A stretch of 64,000 nucleotides of DNA, from positions 3,410,001 through 3,474,000 of the forward strand of contig JARFXM010000003.1 in the NCBI GenBank assembly GCA_029532625.1, written 5' to 3'. The notes beneath the pieces are model-generated. The model was not told the origin of the DNA. It saw nothing but the letters and a program-made list of their open reading frames with translations, and made no database searches. The position numbers and the translations under genes were made by a program. Each line of letters begins with the position of its first letter. Position 1 is the first letter of the stretch. The stretch comes from Lomentospora prolificans (lineage: Eukaryota; Ascomycota; Sordariomycetes; Microascales; Microascaceae). This document shows, piece after piece, positions 33,146 to 43,981 of the stretch.

Positions 33146-36003
33146 CGCACCTGGATGGGATGATGGTGCTGGCAAGCGATCAGTCGCCACTTCCTCGTGA
33201 CGGAGTACCACAGTTCGTTGAGAATATAATATTAGTGAATGGTATATACATCGCGAGAAACGGCCTGGCGTTGGAGGTTTTCCAGCCAGTGCCACACAGA
33301 GACTTGCTGGCTGCCCCCACTCGCAGTTAGCACTAGCCATAGTACTGAGCTATGGCCTAGGTTTAGAAACATTGATGTGAGTGGAGAAACCGCCGAGCAG
33401 TTGTAGCTGGCTGGCTAGAGAGAAACAGCCCTGAAGGCTGGCCAGCTGGCTGGCTATCCATTCGTTACAGAAGGTCCCAGTAGTGTGCAAACAACTCAAC
33501 CCACAGCACCGGGCTCCCCAATGATTAGAGGGTCGGCGCGGGGCCATGCTCTGAACTTGGGTGTTCATCGGCAATGCGGCCAACTCCCGACCAGCCAGTC
33601 TGCAGCCTTCTCGCCTGGTACTACTTGACAGATTTTGTTTCTTTGTCATTCCCGATTCTGTCCGTGTACCCAGACGATCGGGTCGGAGGCTGATTATCAT
33701 CATGAAGATAGTGGCACAACCTCTTTCTCAGTCATGCGGGCTCTCGACGGCGACAAGTACGGCCTTTTGTTTTCTCTGGCCGTTATTCAAAAATGAAAGA
33801 GGGAATAGCCCTTAGAAGTCCGGGGACTACCTCGTAATATGCCCTTACACAAGTGAATAGTGTCGCAGCGTCACCTTCCGAGGCAGCACCAGCACCCTGG
33901 TGTGACAAGCCAGCATCCTCTCGCTGGCTGGCTGCTCATCCAGTGGAGCGGACACTAAGTGAACCAGCAACGGCCAGGGGCCAGCTTTGGGGGGATCCAC
34001 GCTGGCTGGCGGACCCCTGGCAAGCCTGGCCGTGACCTCGTCCCGTGTGCCCGGGTTGAGTCGGTTCGAAATCGAAATTCCCACCCTAAGGTCATCCTCT
34101 TCCTCTTTGAAAGAGCAGTCACCGTGGATAGTGCACCAGTGAGTATTCCTTTCTCCTGGCCTCCCAGGCAAACATGCAAAGCATCGACATCCATGGAGAT
34201 TCCTAAATCTTGGGAAAATCTTGGGAAGTCGATCGATGACCTGGCCCCAGGCAGACACTGGTGGCGGCTTGGCGCCACTATTGGCTGTCTCCAAACAACT
34301 GCATTTAGGCATAGTCCCTCCAGCGGCTCCTGCCCACTGAATTGACGACAGGTCTTGAGACTAGGGCTCGACGCCCTCCCTCCATTCGGCACGACATGCT
34401 CGAAAGATTATACCCAGAAAGGAAATAGTATCTCCCTCGTCTCCAGGCACCTCGATGAGGATGGATCGGTACCCAGAAGGCTGAGACATCATTGTTCTTC
34501 AACAATGTTATTCCGGCATAAAAAAGATACTAGCCAGCGGCGTGCTCCGTTATTTGGGTCATGGATAGACTTCGCCATTGAGATGTCTGCCTGCAATGAG
34601 AGTTAGATGACTCCTCTCCGCCGTCCAATCCGGTGCCGATGCGGGCCTTGGTTTGCTTCTGACATGAGCGCACCTGGGCGGCGTTCCGTAATCCGCAGAA
34701 AAGAGGGTACTACTAAAGGGTTTCCCTCTTCTTTCGGTTCGGTTGCTTTCTAATTATTTTTATTGTGGATGTCTCGGTCAGTCGTGTTCAATTTGGATCC
34801 ACGCCACAATACAGACGCCGATGCTGCGCCTTCGGGCGCCACTCGGCAGGGTGCCGCTGAGCGCAGGCGCTGCAGCCAGCTGTGGGGATGCTCACTCCAG
34901 TCTCGTCAAGGTCAGATTTGCAGCGCAACTCAGTGATCTGTCGTGCGAACTATCATTCGAGGGGTCCAAAAGACCCCTGGCTGTGGGTGTACAACACTGA
35001 CTCTGTACCCTTGGAAATCCATGGATGTTCTCCATTCCTCTTCCACTCGTGTTCCTTGTGCTCTTCGCACGACTCCCCACGCCTCCACTCCGAGTTATCG
35101 TTGACAGTAGGTGCACCGGGAAATGGGTAATCGCGAGCACTTCCGGACACCACTCCCGAACACCACTCCCAGACTCCCTACACCTCCAGTGCACTACCGC
35201 ACACCCTCCCCCCCTTGCCAGCTTTCCACCCCCGAGAGAAAAAAAGATACTGGCGCCAGGTCCTCCATCTCGGCGACGCTTGTCGCTTCAATGTTCTCTC
35301 TCGTTCGCTCGCCTGGCCTGCCTTACCTTAGTGCCAGCTGCGCTGCTCACTCACTTACTTTCCCACCGCCCTCTATTTCTCACCAGTCCGAAAACGCCCT
35401 TTCCCTAATTCTCTTGGCCTCTTCCTCAAGCCCAAATTCCCACTCCCCTCCTTCGAAGTCCCCTGGTACCTGTTCAGCAAGTCGGCCACTAATCCTGCCC
35501 GCGCCAAAATAGTCCTACCTTACATTACAGATATGCTATTTGTACTTCTCGGGTCAACCACGCCCTGCTTTTGCCCTGCCTACTAGTCTGACTCCCTCCT
35601 CCGCATCTCCTGTCCCTTCACAAACCCCATCCCTAATGCGTCTTGTCTTGGATTTCTTGCTTCTCCGGCACTGGCTCGTTGCTGCCTTGCCCACTACCCA
35701 CCATGTCTCCGTCCAGAGCCAAGGCACCAAGTCCTTGCGAGCTCCTGCCATTGACTTTTCTACCCACCTTCATGCTTATAAGGCTGTACTGTCTTTGATG
35801 ATACCCCCCCCCTCTTCCCTCCTGCTATCTCCCAACTCTGACCTGACGTACCCACCTCAGCGACTTCCTGCATCTTGCTGACCTCGACCAATTGAGTCGC
35901 CTTCACGTTCCCTCTCATTTTCTCGTTTTGGGGCCTGTTGCATTTGATCTTATACCTTCATATGCCCTTCTGGCTACCTAGCTTGTGTACCCTTCCTCAT
36001 CCA

Positions 36004-36012
36004 AATATATAA
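36004..36012 (+). promoter_or_regulatory. TATA-like element before the 80-residue gene
   Basis: The sequence ATATATAAG lies about 325 bp upstream of ATG 36338. From here to 36338 there is no ATG at all, and the sequence is pyrimidine-rich, as expected of a promoter followed by a leader. The assignment is inference. Confidence 0.35.
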
Positions 36013-36337
36013 GTTCTCGGGTAGACCCTCATCACTGGCGATCCATCTTCAACTCCGCTTTACCATTAGACCTGTTTTTATTCAGATCCTGCCGATTGGA
36101 ACTCTCGGTCCCCAGTAGCCTAGTCATAGCCTAGCTCCCGCTACTCTGAGCTCTCATCCTCCTTCTTTATCTGGGCTGTTTTCTCAAGCCTCAACACCCA
36201 CGTCATACCGGCTCCCTCCATTTGAACTTCTCCTCTTTCGAAGGCATACGACGGCTCCTTCTCCTAGCCTCCCATTCTATCATAGCTTCGGCTACCATTT
36301 AACAAATCCGCATCTACACGCGCAGTACACCACCAAA

Positions 36338-36580
36338 ATGTGCTACCAGCTTGTTGAGCTATACTCCGCCTGTCGGTGCCTTCACTACCAACACGCCGTT
36401 GATCGATGCGTTGCGTACGGACGCCCTGGCCACAGCGTCCAGCAACGAGTGATACTCGTGGGCTACGCCTGCAGCCAGCACTCACATGCCGCGAGCCAGT
36501 ACGCGTCGCCATATTCCTATTCAGACTCTGGCTATTACAGCGGCCAATCTAGCAGCAAGGGCTCTCGTCACTATAGGTGA
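36338..36580 (+). CDS. small Cys/His-rich protein (80 aa), MCYQ type
   Basis: Single-exon CDS, 80 aa, with a strong start context (CACCAAAATG). The N-terminal half carries Cys 2, 12, 14, 24 and 45 and His 16, 19, 32 and 48: MCYQLVELYSACRCLHYQH, then DRC, GRPGH and GYACSQHS. The spacing could bind one or two zinc ions. The C-terminal half is Ser/Tyr/Gly-rich (YASPYSYSDSGYYSGQSS) and ends RHYR. I recall short conserved proteins beginning MCYQ-VELY-xCRC in many moulds, but no function is known to me. The leader has no ATG for more than 370 nt. It is isolated, with more than 6 kb of gene-free DNA on either side. A CXC-type zinc protein is a reasonable guess, not a demonstrated role. Confidence 0.72.
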   Translation: MCYQLVELYSACRCLHYQHAVDRCVAYGRPGHSVQQRVILVGYACSQHSHAASQYASPYSYSDSGYYSGQSSSKGSRHYR

Positions 36581-38894
36581 AGCGTGTCGTCTTCGATGAC
36601 GGGCGCGGGAATCCCGATATACCCGCGAGGGCTAGCTGTCTTTCAGTTCCATGATTGGGTTAGATACCTTTATTCCTCCATGCTATCACCTCCAGACTCG
36701 GTGGCTGCTCCTCCTCCTCCGTCTGCTTCTGTTTCCGAGCTTACCACCCTGGTGGCCGGTCTTAGAACTATGAGGCTACTCACAACCCCCACCAACTCTC
36801 TTCCACAATACCTGGATACCGACGGAAGCCCACCTCCCCACATACTGGATCTCTCCTTAGATTGACGTTAGCAAAGTCGCCTCGGGCCACATCCGGTGTC
36901 TTGTTGTCGGAGACGCATCGAATCGGAGTATTGCGGAAGTCAGAACATCGATATCCTCCCCTATCAGGCTGTACAAGCCCAGCCAGCATTTCTTAAAACA
37001 CTAATTTCACGCTCTTATTCCGTTCTTTCCACCAACGTCTCGACAACGCCACGAACTTGACGACGTTCGCCAGTCCGGAAATCATGTATTACTACAGGAG
37101 AAAGTGTGATAATCTCGTCAACAGAAACGAAGGATACGAAGCATGTTGTTACGATTACAAGAACGGAAAAGACGTTGGATTCATGCCTTTACTGGCTCAT
37201 GTTTTACTAGGCTTACACGAGCAGGACTTTGGACAGAGCGGATTTATCGGCGCTGGATAAAAGCTGCTTGGAAGCATATGAGTTGTATGTTTTCTTCTTG
37301 TGTTCTTGTCTCGTTGTCGTTTACTTTTCCTTTCTTTTCCATTTCATTTCAATTTTTTTTTTCCTTTTGCGTTTTTTCCTTTTCCTTTTCTTTTCTTTTC
37401 TGTGGCGGTTTATTGGGATTTCTGCTTATTGCATTGGGGTACGGAAAGGATGATACCAGGCGTTACTGGCAAACAGAGATGTCGACCTGAGCTGGGATGA
37501 GAAAGATCAACATCCGCAAACAACAGAGCAGCGCTTTGGTCTGCCAGGCAGGCAAGAGAGCAAGAGAGCTGGCTATGCGCCCGATATTTATCGCGATAGC
37601 GAGTCTTACGCCAGCTCGGATCGGCTTCTCTGAGTGCCCTTTTTCATACTAGAGAGTGTCTCTATCAAGGCTTGCCCTAGAGGTTTGTTTTCCCAGCTCT
37701 AACTCCCGACGACGGAAGTGGGCCCAGGGATTTCTTGGTTTCATTTTTATCTTTTTTTCCCTTCATATGCTCACTCTCTATTGCCCTTGAAGGGTACTCC
37801 TCTTTGGCTTCCCATCTCTGCTTTTTTACTTACTGTCCGATGAGCGCTAGTCGCCGCGATTCTCTACTTTGATCTTTGGGATATTGGCTCGTTGTTTTCC
37901 TTTACTTTTAGAATTTGCGAACTTTATGTGTTTTCTGCTTTGGCTGCATCTATAGATTATCTTGATATCCCATGACGACAGCCACAGGATTCTTGTGCAG
38001 GGCCATGTTCGACTTAGAAGGCGCTATCCGTCGGGGTTTTGTCAGTATAGAAGTTTCAATTAGTACAGAGCGGGACCCAGGAGGTCCCATGACCTGCAAA
38101 GGTGCATTGTCAATCCAATTCAATCTTACAAAACGGGCAGGTTATGCAGTGATTCAATGGGGAATTCGTGGTTATGATGCATTTCCAACATGATATGAAG
38201 ATTCCTTTGGAGGGACATGTGACCCTCCTCCACATGAGCACTCGTGTGGAACGATGCCATGCGAACGAGTTAGATAGGGAAACCTGCGGAACTGGGGCAC
38301 TAACACCAAACGCTTGGCTGAGAAGAGGCGGCGCTTATACATGAGCGGAAGCCGTCTAAGCGAGGCTGCGCCGCGATTTTGGGGTCTGGCTGAGGGAAGC
38401 GTGTACGTGTATTAGGCCATGGGGAGCATCTAAGTCCCAAAGTCGAAGTCTATGGAACGGGAGATTGGAAAGAGGGGGAGTACAGGAGTACAGGAGCACA
38501 GGGGCAGATAGAACGTGACATGTGGCTCGGATGATGGCTTGACTTGATTCCAAGTGCCTGGTCCTTGTTCTGCCGTGATTTGACTCACCGGAGGGATGAG
38601 GATGGAGGGTCGGGGCGAGGGAGGATGTGGGTAAGAAAGTAGTTCGCCAGAAGGGCATTGGAAGCGTTGATTCGCCCATTTGGAAAAAAGAGAAGAGACG
38701 TCTCACGGGGCTTGGGTACTAAGGCAGGGGGAGGAGTCGAACTTGGACAAGGGAGGGGGTGAGGGGACGAAGGACGGAAGAGAGTGAATGACGGAGAGGC
38801 GGAGAGAGGAACAGGGAAAAATAAAATAGCTGCACTGCCTTTTGAAAGGCGTGTTTGTGTGTGAAAGCTGTTGAGCTTGTGCCTCCTTCATTTT

Positions 38895-38933
38895 CTCTCT
38901 CTCACTCACTCACTCTCTCACTCACTCACTCTC
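38895..38933 (+). repeat. CT/CTCA microsatellite
   Basis: The stretch is CT repeats and CTCA units, interrupted by CTCTCT. It is a likely length-variable marker. Confidence 0.8.
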
Positions 38934-39188
38934 CGTCCCCCTTCCTTCTCTTTCGTTCACCCTCTCTCACTTACTCGTCGATGCCCTGTTGTACTCAAGT
39001 CACTTGGCCCCATCCCCCAATCATCCATTCTCATATCGCGGAGAGAGGAAAGGGGAGGGGGCCAGAAAAGTTACGGGCATGAGTTTTGTTAGGAAAGAGA
39101 GGCGAGCCAGCTCTACCTGATTTGGGGTTAGGTCCGATGTGGGGTGGGAAACGCGGCCGAGAAGGAAGCGGGAGGGCGGGCAGGGGAT

Positions 39189-39212
39189 GGGGATTGGGAT
39201 TGGGATTGGGGG
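39189..39212 (+). repeat. G-quadruplex-forming motif
   Basis: Four runs of at least three G are separated by identical ATT loops (GGGG ATT GGG ATT GGG ATT GGGGG). This satisfies the usual G3+N1-7 quadruplex rule. It is not the TTAGGG telomere unit. Confidence 0.8.
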
Positions 39213-40425
39213 TGAGCCATCGACTTGGCGCGGTTGCCGGGTTTGATAGGGCTCCTGATACGAAGTGTCGGGATTGGAACAATATTATTTACCTGGGACC
39301 TTGTTTCGGGGAGAGGAGGGCGTGTGCGTGTGCGTGTGCGTGTGCCGAATGTTTGGAGTCTGGGAAAAAGGGCCTGCTGCTGGCTGGCGGTGCTGGCGGT
39401 GCGGTGGGAAGGGTCGGCGAGGCGTAAGCTATGGTAGTACGTACGAAGTTTGAGAAACGCGACCGTGTCGCCGTGGAGCCAAATACGCACTTGAGGCTCG
39501 GGCATTCTTTTTTCTTTGTTCCTTTTTTTTTAATTTTTTTTTTCCCTGTTATTGTTTCTCTTTCTCCATTCTCTTTCCTTCCCTGTTTTAGTCGTCGACG
39601 ATGTTCTTTGGGGATAATTTGCGTGAAGTGGAAAAAAGGGTGACCTCATGCATGCAACAGACCCGATTCTGGGCGCTGATTGGGCGAACGCTGTCCTGCT
39701 GGCTGGATGCTGGCGAGAGGAGTGTGCATAAGAACCGAGCCGAGCTTTCTGCTTTGGGTGTGGAGGGTGTCGGGGAGCACTTTGGGGAGGACGACGGGAC
39801 TACTCTGCATGCTAGGCTTAGGACTGTGCCGCAATATTATCTATTACCATCGATATAGCATCCCTACCGTTGGTGAAATAGAGACGAGAAAGTGTTGATT
39901 ACGCAAGGTGCGCGCGCACTCAACAGTAGAGTTAACGTTGTATTAGTCTGACAAGCGGCGCTGGCCCTCTAACATTGACGTTGGGCAATAGTTCCGCGCT
40001 CCCCACCCCTCCTCTCGTTTAATTCTCGGCTCTCCTCATCCTTCCAATTTATGGATCCCTCAAATATACCCTAAACTGCCCTAGAGGGCGCCCAGGGAAC
40101 TGGACGTCATGTGCGTGCGTGTGTGCGTGCGCGCAATCTGTAAATGGGTGTGTCCTGGTCCCCTTTCCTGTTCTACCGGGGAAAATAAAATGATATATAA
40201 AAAAACACAGAAGAGGGGACACTGCAATCATACCACACCTGTAAGGTTTCGCTCGCTCTGGTTGGAAGAGGGTACGAGAACTGAAAGCAGGTACGGCAAG
40301 CCCCGGTGTGTGGAGGTGAAGATCGTTGTGAGACAAATGACGGGACCGGGCCATTGGGTGGTTGCTGTCGGAATCCGGAACTGGGGTGGGTGCGCTGGGG
40401 TGAGCGACAACATTCTTGATTCAAC

Positions 40426-40552
40426 GTCGGGACCGTTTGGCCTCGTTTTATTAGTGGTTCCTCTCCGACTCGGGAGCTGGTGGGTGCTTGGGAAGCGAGA
40501 CCTTTCTGGGATCATCACTGACTGTCGGGACCGTTCGGCCTAGTTTTAGTGG
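40426..40552 (+). repeat. short direct repeat, two copies 98 bp apart
   Basis: Copies at 40426-40457 and 40524-40552 share GTCGGGACCGTT, then GGCCT, then GTTTTA and GTGG, with three mismatches and a 3-nt length difference. The function is unknown. Confidence 0.7.
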
Positions 40553-41791
40553 CATGTTAATATTATTAGTGGGATGGTGGGGTGGAAATGATGAAGAACC
40601 CGCTGTGGGCTGTTGGCTGGCGTGCCTAAAAATAGGAAGCCTGGCTGGCTTCTGAACTTTGGGAGAAGGAAGACGTGCAGTGGGTCGGGTTGCCAGCAGC
40701 GAGCAAGCATGCTGGCGTACTCCAAGTCGTTTGACCAAGTAGTGGGGGAGTACCCCTGCCAGGTTCCCAAAAGGCAGAGGGAGGGGTGGGGATAGAAGTG
40801 GGGTAGGGCTGGATGCAGGGCTGAAGCTGAGTGGGAATCAGTTGAGTGCAGCCTATTACCATGATATCCGCAAGTAGCCCTGTACTGGTGTGCCGGCCCT
40901 GGAGCCTTTCGGTAATGCTGCCTCAGAGGGGACCTCGTTCCCCCGGACTAGGACAAAGGTCGTCGAGACTCGCATGCCCGGCTGATAATTTTTGCGGTGC
41001 CGCGTGCGAGAATCGGCACTCGCCTCCTTGCCCAAACACGCCGGCTGTTTCCTGTTCCTGCTTCGAGGCTCCCGCTAGTGCGATTGACCTGCTGGCTATT
41101 CGATTCCCATTTGCTGAGCGCTGCCTTCATCCTCAAGGGTGGTGACCTAAGAATAGTCCGGCTGGCTCGGACGGCTAGAGCTAACCACCCCATTCTACCC
41201 TCTGGCGAGCCTCAGTTGACCCATCTGAACACTGAAAAGTCCTCTCAGCTCGTTGAGCCCCAGCCATGGATTGAACCTGTCCTACCCAAACGAGCTTCGC
41301 CTTTCCGCCGCATCGGCATCGGTTCCCAGGTTGGGGAATAAGCGCGCGGGCGGTTAATCCGCTTACCAGCCCTGTCCTGTCATGCTTGTGTCGGATGGGG
41401 TTCATTACACTCTCTTATTCCAGGGGTGGGAGGCGCCACCGTCAAAAAACAAGAATGACATGGGAAGGGGATGACGTGGAGACCGGCCCCCCGTCTCGTC
41501 ATGACAATCGATGGTATCCGAGAAGCGCATGATTGCATAATTGGACCTCGGATGGTGAGCAGCGTAGAAAAAGGTGGGAATATTACAGAGTCGAAAGGAG
41601 CGCACCCCCCGAGAGAGAGGTAAGGTGCCTTGGAACCCAAGGCCCCCAAGGAGACAGTGAGACAGACTGGTCCTTACCAGTTCATTGGGGCTTGGGAACG
41701 AACAAGGGTTATGAGGGGTGTATGAAGCCTAACCAGATGGGCGGGGAAATGGGCAAGAGGAAAGAGGGTACCATTGTAAGAAGTTAGTCTT

Positions 41792-41806
<15 letters not shown>

Positions 41807-41843
<37 letters not shown>
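41807..41843 (+). repeat. T37 homopolymer
   Basis: Thirty-seven consecutive T follow TTTTC repeats and lead into ATTATTATT. It could be a poly(A) tail of a retroposed sequence on the minus strand, but no body or target duplication was recognised. Confidence 0.85.
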
Positions 41844-41845
<2 letters not shown>

Positions 41846-42691
41846 TATTATTATTTTTAAACCAAAGAACACATTATGGCTGGTTGGGGTCAGATGGGGG
41901 CTTTTTGCTAGCTTTCCCTCTTTTTCTTCCCGGTCGGTGGTGAGATTTTAGCTGTGGCTGGTGTTCCTGCTTGCTTGCTCTATTACATCGTGAGATTTTG
42001 GATGTAACTCCGCCTTTCTTCCCTTGGCCCAACTGGGTGGGTTGCCTCCTTTTGATTCCCTGCTAATTCTTCTCCTTCTGTACCTGGAACCTGTCTCATC
42101 GTCAGATTGTCTTCCAGGCCTGTCAGACTCACCACCGGTGGCAAAGGCAGGGGGAATAATCTGAGAAGGACGAAGCAATATCAACTCGATCGGGGATGCG
42201 AGACAGGGTTAAGCGGCGATGATGACGGAGAGCGCGAGCTCGTGCCGCACTGGGTTTCCCCACGAGAGCTATCCACCTGCCTGTGACCCATCGTGGCGGC
42301 GGCGTGCCATGGCTGTCGCTTGCCGGCCGATTTTTGACTGCGACGCTACGAACAGGCTGCCTGGAATTTTACATAAGCAAAGTCTCGGTGAAGATCCCGC
42401 ACCGCCTTTACACCGAGAGAAACATCCCAGCGGCAGAAAAAAGAAAAAAATCCCACCGCCTTTGGCCAGGAAGAATGAACGATTTCTCCATTCTCAATTA
42501 ACAGTCGGCGCGTGAACCTCTGATCCTGCCTAATTTTTTAACTTGCGGTAACCTAAGATACTTTTAATTGGTCTATTTACACAAGTTGCTACACTACTAC
42601 AACCTCCTGCCGGAATCAATCTCTCCGCTCACCCAAAGGGTAGAGCGAAAGGCGGACCAGCTCATCCCCCCAGCCAACTACTCCCACAAGC

Positions 42692-43684
42692 ATGGCGGAT
42701 CTCGACACCCCCGCCGCCTCCCCAGAGGAAGGATTCCAGATCCTCAAGATAACAATTCCTCCTACCGCCTCCTACAACGTCCCCGCCCAACATGAGCTCC
42801 GTCTCCGCCGTAACCGCCCCGCGAACCCTACCCCCGCCGACGCCCGATCCCTCTTCCTCAAGAACATCCCCGCCGACACGACGGAAGCCCACCTGCGCGC
42901 CCTCTTCGTCTCTCTCGTCGGCGCCGGCCGCTTTGAATCCGTCGTATTCCCCGACGACGGCTCCTCTCGCACCGCCGTCACCTCCACAGCCGATCACGCT
43001 CGCGGGGTATCCACCCTTGACCCCGCCGCTGCCGTAAAAGTCGCCAGCATGGGCCGCAAGAGGAAGAGGGCCGACGACGAGGCTGCGGCCCAAAGGGAGC
43101 TGGATGCCCGCCTACCCGCCATCTGGACCAGGAAGCTGCACAAAAGCGGTGCGACGGCGATTGTGCTGCTGGCCGATGAGAAGTCTGTGCAAATGGTCCT
43201 CAAGGCCGTCGGCAAGGTGTTTAGGAACCGCAGGTATCCGGTCTGGGGCGAGGGAATCCCAGAGAGCGCGGATGTGAGGCCTCTGGGCGCCCCCTGGCTG
43301 CAGTCGCATCTAGCTTTGTGCAGGGCTGACAAGGCCGAGGTTCAAAAGGCCGTGCACGCCTTCTTTGATGTGTTTAATCGCAAGGAGAAGGAGGCTGCCG
43401 AGATGGCGAAGAGGTTGAGGGACGCACCTGACGAGGATGGCTTTGTCACGGTGACGCGTGGTGGTAGGACAGCGCCTGCGACCAAGAGCTCGGCCGAGGA
43501 GGCGAGGCAAAAGATGCTAGAGAAGGAAGCGAGGAAGAAGGAGGAAATGAAGGGCTTCTACAGGTTCCAGCTGAGAGAGATGAGGAAGGAGGAACAGTCC
43601 AAGCTGTTGAGGAAGTTCGAGGAGGACAAGAAGAGGGTAGAGGCCATGAAAGAGAAGAGAGGCAAGTTTCGGCCAGAGACCTAG
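42692..43684 (+). CDS. rrp7: Rrp7-like ribosomal RNA processing protein
   Basis: Single-exon CDS, 330 aa. Rrp7 belongs to the small-subunit processome (with the UTP-C/CURI complexes) and is needed for 18S rRNA maturation in the nucleolus. The N-terminal FQILKITIPPTASYNVP and the RRM-like part (ARSLFLKNIPADTTEAHLRALF) match the family. The C-terminal Rrp7 domain shows the conserved EDGFVTVTRGGR followed by a basic coiled helix FYRFQLREMRKEEQSKLLRKF ending GKFRPET. A lysine/arginine patch GRKRKRADDE at about 112-121 could be a nuclear signal. Length is normal. The gene is convergent with the F-box gene. GC and codon use are higher than in flanking DNA. Confidence 0.9.
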   Translation: MADLDTPAASPEEGFQILKITIPPTASYNVPAQHELRLRRNRPANPTPADARSLFLKNIPADTTEAHLRALFVSLVGAGRFESVVFPDDGSSRTAVTSTADHARGVSTLDPAAAVKVASMGRKRKRADDEAAAQRELDARLPAIWTRKLHKSGATAIVLLADEKSVQMVLKAVGKVFRNRRYPVWGEGIPESADVRPLGAPWLQSHLALCRADKAEVQKAVHAFFDVFNRKEKEAAEMAKRLRDAPDEDGFVTVTRGGRTAPATKSSAEEARQKMLEKEARKKEEMKGFYRFQLREMRKEEQSKLLRKFEEDKKRVEAMKEKRGKFRPET

Positions 43685-43981
43685 GGCGGACTTGGATGAG
43701 CATGAAAATCTGGGTGTGAGAGAAGAACGAAAAGAAAAGTCCGGTTAGCTATTCATTCATTGGGCGGAGTATTTTGGGGGATTCAGTGAAAACATGGCTA
43801 CAGCCAGAGTTACAATAGAATGGTCTGGCATTCCATATCTAAGCATTCGACAAAGCAATCTATTATTCCATGTCCTAAAACAGCTTGAGAAAAGGGTATA
43901 ATGTTAAACGCCTCGAATGCACTCCCGCAAGCGCTATCACGCTTTGTGCGAGGCCGCATGTTCACAAAAACAAAATTTTAC

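Larger units (their letters stand above)
25978..36337. other. 10.4-kb gene-poor region
   Basis: No convincing gene is seen. Open frames up to about 200 codons occur (such as 28054-28674 minus and 32678-33145 plus) but show no family resemblance and lie in biased sequence. The region contains purine-rich DNA ending in a G22 run (27793-27814), a T14/G14 junction (32514-32541), repeated CTGGCTGG words (33405-34010) and, from about 35180, a strongly pyrimidine-rich stretch leading to the gene at 36338. Confidence 0.55.
36581..42691. other. 6.1-kb gene-poor region with simple repeats
   Basis: No convincing gene is seen. The first kilobase may be 3' UTR of the 36338 gene. Repeats include (CTCA)n at 38895-38933, a G-quadruplex motif at 39189-39212, CGTGTG repeats at about 39321-39345, TG/CG alternation at 40111-40134, a diverged direct repeat at 40426 and 40524, and a T37 run at 41807-41843. 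The frame at 40109-40543 shows no family resemblance. Confidence 0.55.

Noticed and set aside
34055..34085. tRNA B-box-like GGTTCGAAATC
   Set aside because: There is no A-box at the right distance and no acceptor stem pairing; a similar word at 41270 on the minus strand also fails.
33845..34392. Two overlapping minus-strand frames of 145-155 codons
   Set aside because: Both lie in repeat-word sequence and overlap each other in different frames; no domain is seen.
35025..35881. Overlapping Pro/Ser/Leu-rich plus-strand frames
   Set aside because: They follow from the pyrimidine-rich strand before the 36338 gene, several frames are open at once, and none has a family match.
39189..39212. Internal telomere repeat
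   Set aside because: The unit is GGGATT, not the fungal TTAGGG in register, and only three to four copies occur.
40109..40543. Plus-strand 144-codon frame with CVRVCVR start
   Set aside because: The start is the translated TG/CG repeat, and the rest spans the first copy of a direct repeat; no homology is recognised.
41807..41843. Poly(A) tail of a minus-strand retroelement
   Set aside because: No reverse transcriptase remnant, SINE-like body or target-site duplication could be seen next to the T-run.
42662..43093. Minus-strand 143-codon Gly-rich frame
   Set aside because: It is antisense to rrp7; its Gly/Val richness reflects the Ala/Pro codons of the real gene.
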